NCBI GenBank assembly: GCA_024228355.1
Contig: JAAETN010000059.1
Span: forward strand, 1 to 45,400
DNA: 45,400 nucleotides
DNA from: Maribacter sp.
GTDB taxonomy: Bacteria; Bacteroidota; Bacteroidia; Flavobacteriales; Flavobacteriaceae
Reading direction: 5' to 3'
The notes beneath the pieces were generated by a model. It made no database searches and was not told the DNA's origin. It worked only from the letters and a program-made list of their open reading frames with translations. A program made the translations under genes and the position numbers. Every line of letters starts with the position of its first letter. The stretch's first letter is position 1. Positions 31,583-38,268 of this stretch are shown here, in pieces.

Positions 31583-31609
31583 AAAAAAGTCCGCTATTTC
31601 TAACGGACT
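31583..31609 (-). terminator. Intrinsic terminator of the hibernation-factor gene
   Basis: A 6-bp perfect stem AGTCCG / CGGACT (31588-31593 and 31604-31609) with a 10-nt loop, followed on the minus strand by six Ts. It lies about 50 bp past the stop of the hibernation-factor gene. Confidence 0.75.
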
Positions 31610-31610
31610 G

Positions 31611-31640
31611 CAAATGTATATATTTATTTGTTTAAACAAA
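31611..31640 (-). promoter_or_regulatory. Promoter of the tRNA-tuf cluster
   Basis: On the minus strand TTTG (31637-31640), 18 nt, then TACATTTG (31611-31618): an excellent match to the Bacteroidota consensus TTTG-N19-TAnnTTTG. The start point should fall near 31604-31607, about 45 nt before tRNA-Thr and inside the first arm of the preceding terminator. Confidence 0.65.
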
Positions 31641-31661
31641 ATAAATTTGACAAAATTTTCG

Positions 31662-31964
31662 TCACACCTTGACCCGCTGTAATTCCTTCATTTTTTTCAA
31701 TTTCCTTTGCAATGAACTGCAAGCAGAATCAACTGCTTCTTCAAAGGTTTTACATTGTTTTTTGACCACGAATTTATCTCTTGGAACATTTAGTTTTATC
31801 TCTACAATCTTATTCTCTTTTACACTCGTATTCTCCACTTTTAAATAAACATCCGAACTTATAACCTTGTCGTAAAAGGTTTCTAATTTATCCATTCGAT
31901 TTTGGACAAAATCCAATAACTTTCTATCTGCATTGAAATTAACTGATTGAGCGTTTACTTTCAT
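31662..31964 (-). CDS. Ribosome hibernation-promoting factor, HPF/RaiA family
   Basis: 100 residues, the short form without the long C-terminal dimerisation domain. Family features are the start MKVNAQSVNFNADRKLLDFV, a beta-alpha-beta-beta-beta-alpha pattern, and the basic helix FEEAVDSACSSLQRKLKKMK near the end. Members bind the 30S decoding site and silence ribosomes in stationary phase. It lies 42 bp downstream of the Xer recombinase gene and ends at an intrinsic terminator. Confidence 0.93.
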   Translation of the reverse strand: MKVNAQSVNFNADRKLLDFVQNRMDKLETFYDKVISSDVYLKVENTSVKENKIVEIKLNVPRDKFVVKKQCKTFEEAVDSACSSLQRKLKKMKELQRVKV

Positions 31965-32006
31965 AGATTAAAAATTTAAAATGTTAAACGATGTAAATGG
32001 ATCCTA

Positions 32007-32897
32007 CTATTTTTTACTCCTAGGATGGGCAGAAGAGTGAATTTTTTTTAGCTCGGCAATACTATTATGTGTATATACTTGTGTCGAAGCCAAACTTGAG
32101 TGGCCTAACAACTCTTTCACTGAATTTAAATCTGCACCTTTGTTGAGTAAATGAGTAGCAAAGGTATGTCTCAATATATGTGGGCTCCTTTTTACCTTGG
32201 AGGACACCTCACTAAAATACCCATTTATAATTCTATAAACAAGGGTTTCATATAATTTATTGCCCGATCCAGCCAGAAAAACATAGTCCCTATCCATTAT
32301 TTTTTCTAATCCGTTTCTGTATGAAAAATAAGATACAAACAAATCTATTGTAGATGGCAGCAATGGTAGGATCCTTTCCTTATTTCTTTTGCCCAATACC
32401 TTCAACGATTTACCCGCAAGGTCTACATCATTTATTTTTAGGTTTAAAAGTTCGGATCGTCTTATACCTGTTGTATAAAGTAACTCTATGATCAATTTAT
32501 CGCGCTTGCCTTCAAAATTGTCTTCAAAGGGCAGTTGAGACAAGATTCGCTGCATTTCCTCTTCGGAAAATGGTACCTCAATTTTTTTCGAGGTTTTAAG
32601 TGCTTTGTGTTTCGCTAATGGATTTGTATCAAGGTCCCCTATTCTCTGCAGAAATCTATAATAGGCTTTTAATGAGGCAACCTTTCTATTTACCGACCTA
32701 TTTGATATATTGGTGTTCACCAGAGAGATTATCCAACTTCTGATTATAGTATATTCAACTTCATTTATATTCCCGAAACCAAATTCTTCCTTGCAAAAAT
32801 CAGTAAAGGATTGAATATCGTTTTCGTAGGCACTTGCTGTATGCTTTGAATAGTTTTTCTCAAGAAGTAAATAAGAAATAAAGGATTGTAGTGACAT
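32007..32897 (-). CDS. xerC: Tyrosine recombinase of the XerC/XerD type
   Basis: 296 residues, full length. An N-terminal SAM-like core-binding domain (about 1-85) precedes the catalytic domain. All catalytic positions are visible: R146 (TGIRRSEL), K170 (LGKRNKER), H240 and R243 (SPHILRHTFATHL), H266 (LLGHSSLAS) and nucleophile Y275 (QVYTH). Its companion genes here (hibernation factor, rpsU) are housekeeping, and no att-like repeat is seen. This argues for a chromosome-dimer resolvase acting at dif rather than an island integrase. XerC versus XerD cannot be settled from this copy alone. Confidence 0.93.
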   Translation of the reverse strand: MSLQSFISYLLLEKNYSKHTASAYENDIQSFTDFCKEEFGFGNINEVEYTIIRSWIISLVNTNISNRSVNRKVASLKAYYRFLQRIGDLDTNPLAKHKALKTSKKIEVPFSEEEMQRILSQLPFEDNFEGKRDKLIIELLYTTGIRRSELLNLKINDVDLAGKSLKVLGKRNKERILPLLPSTIDLFVSYFSYRNGLEKIMDRDYVFLAGSGNKLYETLVYRIINGYFSEVSSKVKRSPHILRHTFATHLLNKGADLNSVKELLGHSSLASTQVYTHNSIAELKKIHSSAHPRSKK

Positions 32898-32901
32898 ATA
32901 G

Positions 32902-32909
32902 CAAAGTTA
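32902..32909 (-). promoter_or_regulatory. Possible -7 box immediately before xerC
   Basis: TAACTTTG on the minus strand matches TAnnTTTG and ends 4 nt before the xerC ATG. A TTG lies only 15 nt upstream, shorter than usual. If used, the mRNA would have almost no leader. Weak call. Confidence 0.3.
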
Positions 32910-32941
32910 CTAAAGTTGTCCCAGCAATAATTGAAAATAAA

Positions 32942-32967
32942 AAAATCCCAACTTATGTTGGGATTTT
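32942..32967 (-). terminator. Intrinsic terminator of rpsU
   Basis: A perfect 11-bp stem (AAAATCCCAAC / GTTGGGATTTT) with a 4-nt loop; on the minus strand the stem runs into seven Ts. It lies between the rpsU stop and the xerC start. Confidence 0.92.
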
Positions 32968-32997
32968 CTCAATAATTGTACACTTTAATAAAAGATC

Positions 32998-33192
32998 TTA
33001 AATTTCTTCTTGATCTCTTAAGCCTTGTATATATTGTGCTTTTTGTATTTGAGCTCTTCTAGTTACTGAAGGTTTAGTGAATTGCTGGCGCTTACGCAAT
33101 TGACGCATAGTACCAGTCTTATCGAACTTTCGCTTGAAGCGTTTTAAAGCTCTATCTATGTTTTCTCCTTCTTTAATTGGTATTATTAACAT
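32998..33192 (-). CDS. rpsU: 30S ribosomal protein bS21
   Basis: 64 residues: MLIIPIKEGENIDRALKRFK with the basic region RKFDKTGTMRQLRKRQQFTK, typical bS21. In Flavobacterium ribosomes bS21 helps hide the anti-Shine-Dalgarno end of 16S rRNA, which explains why these organisms rarely use Shine-Dalgarno sequences. This gene nevertheless has a strong one (33201-33210) at 8-nt spacing, fitting the reported feedback in which ribosomes lacking bS21 preferentially translate rpsU. It is monocistronic: promoter box at 33228-33235 and terminator at 32942-32967. Confidence 0.97.
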   Translation of the reverse strand: MLIIPIKEGENIDRALKRFKRKFDKTGTMRQLRKRQQFTKPSVTRRAQIQKAQYIQGLRDQEEI

Positions 33193-33200
33193 GGGCTACA

Positions 33201-33210
33201 ACCTCCTTTC
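33201..33210 (-). promoter_or_regulatory. Strong Shine-Dalgarno sequence of rpsU
   Basis: GAAAGGAGGT on the minus strand, 8 nt before the ATG. This is a near-complete complement of the 16S 3' end, striking in a genome where the other starts I inspected have A-rich leaders. Established work in Flavobacteriia links this to autoregulation by bS21. Confidence 0.9.
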
Positions 33211-33227
33211 TTTAATGATTAGGGGTG

Positions 33228-33235
33228 CAAATATA
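33228..33235 (-). promoter_or_regulatory. Probable -7 box of rpsU
   Basis: TATATTTG on the minus strand fits TAnnTTTG, 36 nt before the ATG, giving a leader of roughly 30 nt that contains the Shine-Dalgarno. A TTG at 33259-33261 is 23 nt upstream, at the long end of the accepted spacing. Confidence 0.5.
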
Positions 33236-33261
33236 AAATGAATTAATGGATTAGGGCGCAA

Positions 33262-34416
33262 CTATTTTAAAATATTTTTGGAGATGACCACTTTTTGTAT
33301 TTCGGTAGTTCCCTCACCTATTGTACAAAGTTTGGCATCACGATAGAATTTCTCTACTGGAAAATCCTTAGTGTAACCATAACCACCATGTATCTGCACA
33401 GCTTCATTCGCTATTTTAACACAGGCCTCCGAAGCATACATTTTGGACATAGCCCCTAATTGGGTCATATTACGACCTTCATTCTTTAAAAACGCAGCTT
33501 TATGCAATAACAGCTCTGATGCCTCAATCTCCGTGGCCATATCTGCCAGTTTGAATGATATGCCTTGGAATTCACTTATGGGCTTTCCAAACTGCACTCT
33601 TTCCTTTGAATATTTCAAAGCCGCTTCGTAGGCTCCTTTTGAAACACCTAATGATAAAGCTCCAATAGATATTCTTCCTCCATCCAAAACCTTCATAGAC
33701 TGAATAAAACCGTCTCCGATTTCGCCCAATCTATTTTCATCGGAAACCTTACAATTATTTAGGATCAGCTCAGCGGTTTCACTGGCTCGCATCCCAAGTT
33801 TATCCTCTTTTTTTCCACTGGAAAAACCTGGAGTTCCTTTTTCTATTGCAAAAGCAGTCATTCCACGACTATCTCCCTTTTCTCCCGTTCTAGCAACGAC
33901 AACGGCAATATCCCCACTTATGCCATGGGTAATAAAATTCTTTGCCCCGTTAAGCACCCAATCATTACCATCCTTTACTGCGGTGGTACTCATACCTCCG
34001 GCATCGGAACCCGTATTATGTTCGGTAAGGCCCCAGGCACCAAGCCATTCACCTGTAGCCAATTTGGTAATCCAACGTTGTTTTTGCTCTTCATTGCCAA
34101 AAGACAAAATATGGTTGGTACAAAGCGAATTGTGGGCGGCAACAGACAATCCAATAGCTGGATCTACTTTTGAAATTTCTTCTATAATTGCTACATATTC
34201 GTGATAACCCAAACCTGAACCACCATATTCCTCTGGAACCAAGACACCCATAAAACCCATCTCTCCAGCTTTCTTAAAGAGTTCTACCGGAAATGTCTGG
34301 GCTTCATCCCACTCCATTACATGGGGTCTTATATGTTGCTCTGAAAACTTTTTAGCAGCCGAAGCGACATGCTCTTGGGTTTCAGAGTAATCAAAGCACA
34401 TGGTATCTTTAAACAT
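33262..34416 (-). CDS. Acyl-CoA dehydrogenase
   Basis: 384 residues, the standard length of the FAD-dependent acyl-CoA dehydrogenase family, which introduces the alpha-beta double bond in fatty-acid or branched-chain acyl-CoA oxidation. Signatures: VPEEYGGSGLGYHEYVAIIE, WGLTEHNTGSDAGGMSTTAV, LGMRASETAELILNNCKV, VQFGKPISEFQGISFKLADM and QIHGGYGYTKDFPVEKFYRD. The catalytic Glu position is filled (IGEGTTEIQ near the C-terminus). The sequence resembles short-chain/branched-chain members, but substrate range cannot be read off. It starts 11 bp after the HhH protein gene. An internal ATG six codons in (MCFDYSE) is an alternative start. Confidence 0.95.
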   Translation of the reverse strand: MFKDTMCFDYSETQEHVASAAKKFSEQHIRPHVMEWDEAQTFPVELFKKAGEMGFMGVLVPEEYGGSGLGYHEYVAIIEEISKVDPAIGLSVAAHNSLCTNHILSFGNEEQKQRWITKLATGEWLGAWGLTEHNTGSDAGGMSTTAVKDGNDWVLNGAKNFITHGISGDIAVVVARTGEKGDSRGMTAFAIEKGTPGFSSGKKEDKLGMRASETAELILNNCKVSDENRLGEIGDGFIQSMKVLDGGRISIGALSLGVSKGAYEAALKYSKERVQFGKPISEFQGISFKLADMATEIEASELLLHKAAFLKNEGRNMTQLGAMSKMYASEACVKIANEAVQIHGGYGYTKDFPVEKFYRDAKLCTIGEGTTEIQKVVISKNILK

Positions 34417-34427
34417 TTGTAATTTTT

Positions 34428-35315
34428 TTAGAGGGACAAATATAATTCAATTCTATGTATCTTATCTACAGGAAAATCGACAATTTTTGTTAATTCGTTT
34501 AAGGAAGAAATTGATCCGTTGATTTCTCTATATTCCACGATTCTTGCTGCAACATTATATCTTATGTAAATCAATTGGGCAATTTCATCAACCGTGGCAA
34601 TATTGATATTGATTTTTTTAATTGTAGGTTTGCTTAATATTTGGAATTTCTCTAAAGTACGACCAACAACTTCAGGTTCCATCCCATAAACATCATTCAA
34701 TTGGTCATCCAACAAAAACCCACCTAGCCTATCCCTGAATTTTACGATTCTAGTGGATAATTTATCACCAATACCAAATACTGATTTTAGATCTTCGGCC
34801 GTTGCACTATTTAGGTCATATATTTGAAAATTGTCATTGTCAGTAATTAAATCCTTTTGAGTTGTTTGAATAGAAATGTTATTCTGACTCTTAGATTTAT
34901 TTTTAGTCCATTCCGGAAACTTGAAGTATGGTGAGATAACTTTTAACAATGAATCCGATACTTGCGTGACTTTTTGAAATTCATCTGCATTGTTAACGAA
35001 CTTATTCTGCACCCTGAAAGTATGTAGTCTATCAATTTCTTCCAAGGACATTCCCAAGGTGTATCCTTTGTAGTCAGAAATAAAATTGGGATTAAAAGAA
35101 AAAATCCTACTAGAATCCTTTTCGAGGGATCTTTGTTTTAAAGAATCGATCTTCGCTTGAGTCCCTTCATCAATTAATAAATTTCCATCGACCTTACTTG
35201 AATTGTATTTCATCACATAGAAAACAACTTGAAGAACCACAATAATGAGGAGCAAAAAGAAAATCCCACTTCGCTCCTGTTTACTAAAGGAAAAGTGGGA
35301 TTTAAATTTATTCAT
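34428..35315 (-). CDS. Membrane-anchored helix-hairpin-helix protein (ComEA-like)
   Basis: 295 residues. A cytoplasmic basic N-terminus (SHFSFSKQERSG) is followed by one hydrophobic segment (about 19-35, IFFLLLIIVVLQVVFYV). Two or more helix-hairpin-helix segments come later: about 168-215 (LNSATAEDLKSVFGIGDKLS) and 240-290 (INIATVDEIAQLIYIRYNVA). Related ComEA proteins bind DNA during uptake, but many Bacteroidota members of this kind have no known role. It lies 11 bp after the AGCS symporter and 11 bp before the acyl-CoA dehydrogenase. The first codons contain an 11-bp perfect inverted repeat followed by a T-rich run (35261-35303). Confidence 0.85.
   Translation of the reverse strand: MNKFKSHFSFSKQERSGIFFLLLIIVVLQVVFYVMKYNSSKVDGNLLIDEGTQAKIDSLKQRSLEKDSSRIFSFNPNFISDYKGYTLGMSLEEIDRLHTFRVQNKFVNNADEFQKVTQVSDSLLKVISPYFKFPEWTKNKSKSQNNISIQTTQKDLITDNDNFQIYDLNSATAEDLKSVFGIGDKLSTRIVKFRDRLGGFLLDDQLNDVYGMEPEVVGRTLEKFQILSKPTIKKININIATVDEIAQLIYIRYNVAARIVEYREINGSISSLNELTKIVDFPVDKIHRIELYLSL
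35261..35303 (-). repeat. 11-bp inverted repeat with a following T-run inside the HhH gene
   Basis: AAATCCCACTT (35261-35271) and AAGTGGGATTT (35293-35303) are perfectly complementary across 21 nt, starting 12 nt inside the reading frame. On the minus strand the stem is followed by TTTTCTTTTTG counted from the stem end, so the element looks like an intrinsic terminator within codons 5-19. The loop can form a smaller CCT/AGG pair. Confidence 0.6.
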
Positions 35316-35326
35316 GAGAAGCTCAA

Positions 35327-36937
35327 CTAGCCTTTAACGAAATTTTTAATATCGTTCACATATTTATCCAATTCTTCACGAACTCTAGGGAATAGGAATA
35401 ATAGACCGATCATATTAGGGAAAACCAATGCCAATATCATGGCATCAGAAAATTTAATGACCGCATCTAAAGTAGCTGCAGCACCAACAACCACAAACAT
35501 CAAAAACAGCACTTTGTAAACAACATCAGCTCTTTTACCCCTACCGAAAAGGTATTTCCAAGATTGTAAGCCATAATAGGACCATGAAATCATTGTAGAA
35601 AAAGCAAATAGAATTATTGCTATGGTAAGTATGTATCTAAATCCTGGAATAACGGAATCGTAGGCCATAGATGTCAAATCAACTCCGCCAACGTATGTAC
35701 CAGATTCATTCAATAATACCGTACTGCCAACAGCATTTCCGTAATCAAAAGCTCCTGCATCCATATTAAAGAAAATAATGACCAATGCTGTCATTGTACA
35801 TATTACAACCGTATCAATAAATGGCTCTAATAGGGCAACAACTCCTTCGCTTGCGGGGTATTTGGTTTTTACCGCTGAATGCGCTATCGCCGCTGAACCG
35901 GCGCCAGCTTCATTAGAGAAAGCCGCTCTTTGAAAACCAACTATGATTACACCGAGAATTCCTCCGAGTCCTGCTTCAGGTGTAAATGCCCCCGCGAAAA
36001 TCATAGAAAAAGCGTCACCGATATATTCAATATTTGCAAAAATGATGACCAACGAGGCTAGGACGTAAACACCTGCCATAAAAGGTACGATCTTCTCAGT
36101 AACACTTGCTATCTTCTTGATGCCTCCTATTATTACAATCCCAACAAGGATAGCTAGAATAATTCCAATAATAACACCAGTAGCTCCACCCTCTAAATTC
36201 AACATGGTCGAAAGTTGTACCGCTGCTTGATTTGATTGAAATGCATTACCACCACCGAACGATGCTCCTACACATAATACAGCGAAAATTACGGCCAAGA
36301 CTTTTCCTAATCCAGTAAAACCTCTCTCCTTTAATCCTCTTGAAAGATAGTACATGGGTCCTCCATAAACTGTTCCGTCATCACCTACATCGCGGTATTT
36401 CACCCCTAAAGTACATTCCACAAATTTGGTCGACATTCCAATAAGACCACAAAGAATCATCCAAAGTGTAGCTCCTGGACCACCTACTGCGATGGCAACC
36501 GCAACACCTGCTATATTACCTAATCCCACGGTACCTGAAACTGCCGTTGCCAATGCCTGAAAATGACTTACTTCACCTTCTTTGCTTTCATCTCCAATTG
36601 TATCAACCAAATCACCATCCACAATATTCAAATCAGCTTTTTCAACACCGTGATGGTCTAGTTCATCATACTTGCCTCTTACGGTATTGATTGCCAAAGG
36701 AAATCTGGCAATATTTGGAAACTTGAAGTATATAGTAAAAAATGTGGCTCCAAAAATCAATAAAATAAGAACAATGGGCAAATTGTAACCAGCAATGGGT
36801 ATTGAGGTCAAAACAAAACCTTCCCACCAAACTGCAAATGGCATAAATGCATCATTGACCTTCTCATCCAGTCCTTTCTCTTGTGCGCTAGTAATTAGTG
36901 GTAATAGGGTAATTAGTAAAAGAAGTCTATACTTCAT
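35327..36937 (-). CDS. Alanine/glycine:cation symporter (AGCS family)
   Basis: 536 residues. Unusually for a polytopic carrier it begins with a cleavable-looking signal peptide (MKYRLLLLITLLPLITSAQ) and has a ~30-residue acidic insert (about 95-125, DELDHHGVEKADLNIVDGDL) before the first family motif. AGCS signatures: SHFQALATAVSGTVGLGNIA, GPGATLWMILCGLIGMSTKF, and QRAAFSNEAGAGSAAIAHSA with the conserved Asn-Glu. About ten to eleven hydrophobic segments follow. Transport of alanine or glycine with Na+ is expected; substrate not proven. It is first in a probable three-gene transcript with the HhH protein and acyl-CoA dehydrogenase (11-bp gaps). Confidence 0.93.
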   Translation of the reverse strand: MKYRLLLLITLLPLITSAQEKGLDEKVNDAFMPFAVWWEGFVLTSIPIAGYNLPIVLILLIFGATFFTIYFKFPNIARFPLAINTVRGKYDELDHHGVEKADLNIVDGDLVDTIGDESKEGEVSHFQALATAVSGTVGLGNIAGVAVAIAVGGPGATLWMILCGLIGMSTKFVECTLGVKYRDVGDDGTVYGGPMYYLSRGLKERGFTGLGKVLAVIFAVLCVGASFGGGNAFQSNQAAVQLSTMLNLEGGATGVIIGIILAILVGIVIIGGIKKIASVTEKIVPFMAGVYVLASLVIIFANIEYIGDAFSMIFAGAFTPEAGLGGILGVIIVGFQRAAFSNEAGAGSAAIAHSAVKTKYPASEGVVALLEPFIDTVVICTMTALVIIFFNMDAGAFDYGNAVGSTVLLNESGTYVGGVDLTSMAYDSVIPGFRYILTIAIILFAFSTMISWSYYGLQSWKYLFGRGKRADVVYKVLFLMFVVVGAAATLDAVIKFSDAMILALVFPNMIGLLFLFPRVREELDKYVNDIKNFVKG

Positions 36938-37029
36938 AATGGTTGTTTTTGGTTTTAGTTTATTTTGCTAGGGCAGCAATATCATAAAAATATTCTACCC
37001 AATCAAATAATGATGTAAAAGATAAGGGA

Positions 37030-38034
37030 TTAAATATGGAACATTTCGTTCAACTTATGAATCTGTTCAGGCCGTCCCAAAACGATTACCTTGCTCTTTG
37101 GTTGAAGCGGCATATCTGCTTCTGGGTTAATGGTATATTTGCCGTCAGGAGCAATATAACCAATAATTGTGCATCCTGTTTTTCTTCTCAAATCCAAATC
37201 GCGAAGCGAATTACACTCCCCTTGCTCGGAAAAATCCTCAATTGCTACTTCTTCAAGGTTTGTGGTATCACCACCTTCAACGGATAACTCATCCATAAAA
37301 GAAATCAAATCAGGCATTACAACAAGTGAGGCCATATGGTCACCACCTATTTTATCAGGCATTATTACCTGGTCCGCTCCTGCAAGCTTTAATTTTTTCT
37401 GTGATGTAATTTTAGATGCCCTACTTATAATATTCAGTTTCTTGTTCAACTGTCTCGCAGACAGCACAACAAAAAGATTGGCGGCATCATCGGGAAGTGT
37501 GGTAATAATATATTGCGCACGATCAATACCAGCCGTGTTCAAAACTTGGTCTTCATTGGCATCACCTTCAACAAAAAGCACAGTATCACCATATTTTTCA
37601 ATTACTTCTCTATCCTTTTCAACGACAACATATGGCATATTATAAGCCTTTAATCTTTGGGCAGCTTGATTGCCATTACGACCAAAACCACAAATAATCA
37701 CGTGATTCGAGAGTGTACTAATTTTGTTTTTCACTTTTTTCTTTTTTAATAAGTCTAAGGAATTCCTACTCAAAATATATTCTGTAATTACCGAAATAGC
37801 AAATGCAAAGATGAATACACTGGCTATAATTAAAAAAATGGTAAAAACTTTTGTTTCAGGACTCATTGGCCCCACCTCTGTAAAACCAACAGTGGTAATC
37901 GTAATAACAGTCATGTAAACAGCATCAATCCAAGAAAGATCAGAAAGGAAGTGATACCCCAACACACCCGTTGTCAAAGCAGTCACCATTAATGCTATGG
38001 CTATATAAATTTTAGAACGAAATAGTCTTATCAT
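37030..38034 (-). CDS. Two-TM potassium channel with cytosolic RCK domain
   Basis: 334 residues. TM1 about 9-30, pore helix about 35-46, filter T48-V49-G50-F51-T52-E53, TM2 about 64-90. Then a Rossmann-type RCK N domain (about 110-230) with GFGRNG and LFVEGDANEDQVLNTAGID, and an RCK C/TrkA-C domain (about 255-334) ending KVIVLGRPEQIHKLNEMF. This is the MthK/Kch-like layout in which the RCK ring gates K+ flow in response to ions or nucleotides. The filter departs from TVGYGD, with Phe for Tyr and Thr for the second Gly. Last of three genes separated by 3-bp gaps (DUF2851, PspC-like, channel). Confidence 0.92.
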   Translation of the reverse strand: MIRLFRSKIYIAIALMVTALTTGVLGYHFLSDLSWIDAVYMTVITITTVGFTEVGPMSPETKVFTIFLIIASVFIFAFAISVITEYILSRNSLDLLKKKKVKNKISTLSNHVIICGFGRNGNQAAQRLKAYNMPYVVVEKDREVIEKYGDTVLFVEGDANEDQVLNTAGIDRAQYIITTLPDDAANLFVVLSARQLNKKLNIISRASKITSQKKLKLAGADQVIMPDKIGGDHMASLVVMPDLISFMDELSVEGGDTTNLEEVAIEDFSEQGECNSLRDLDLRRKTGCTIIGYIAPDGKYTINPEADMPLQPKSKVIVLGRPEQIHKLNEMFHI

Positions 38035-38037
38035 ACA

Positions 38038-38265
38038 CTACAAGTCAAAAACCGATGTTCTTTTGGTATGCACCAAATCTTTTATTTTCAGCCAAAATGC
38101 TAAAAAAAGATACAATGCAAACCCAAAACCCAATGTTACGAAAGTAAGGTATATAAATGATGTTCTAACAACCCTAGCACGAATACCCATACGCTCCGCA
38201 ATTCGTCTACAAACTTCGAAGCCCCTTTTTTGTAAATAATACAAAAGTTGATAGAAAACATTCAT
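38038..38265 (-). CDS. Small PspC-domain-like membrane protein
   Basis: 75 residues. An N-terminal stretch (YLQKRGFEVCRRIAERMGIR, then ARVVRTSFIYLTFVT) has the PspC pattern of a short helix-turn segment leading into a single hydrophobic helix (about 37-60, FIYLTFVTLGFGFALYLFLA). PspC proteins in enterobacteria sense envelope stress, while stand-alone short forms in Bacteroidota are uncharacterised. It sits 3 bp from both neighbours in an operon with DUF2851 and a K+ channel, so an envelope-related role is plausible. Confidence 0.75.
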   Translation of the reverse strand: MNVFYQLLYYLQKRGFEVCRRIAERMGIRARVVRTSFIYLTFVTLGFGFALYLFLAFWLKIKDLVHTKRTSVFDL

Positions 38266-38268
38266 GGT

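Noticed and set aside
32007-32897. Xer recombinase as an integrase of a genomic island
   Set aside because: No att-like direct repeats or mobile genes; neighbours are housekeeping, and the length and residues fit chromosomal XerC/D.
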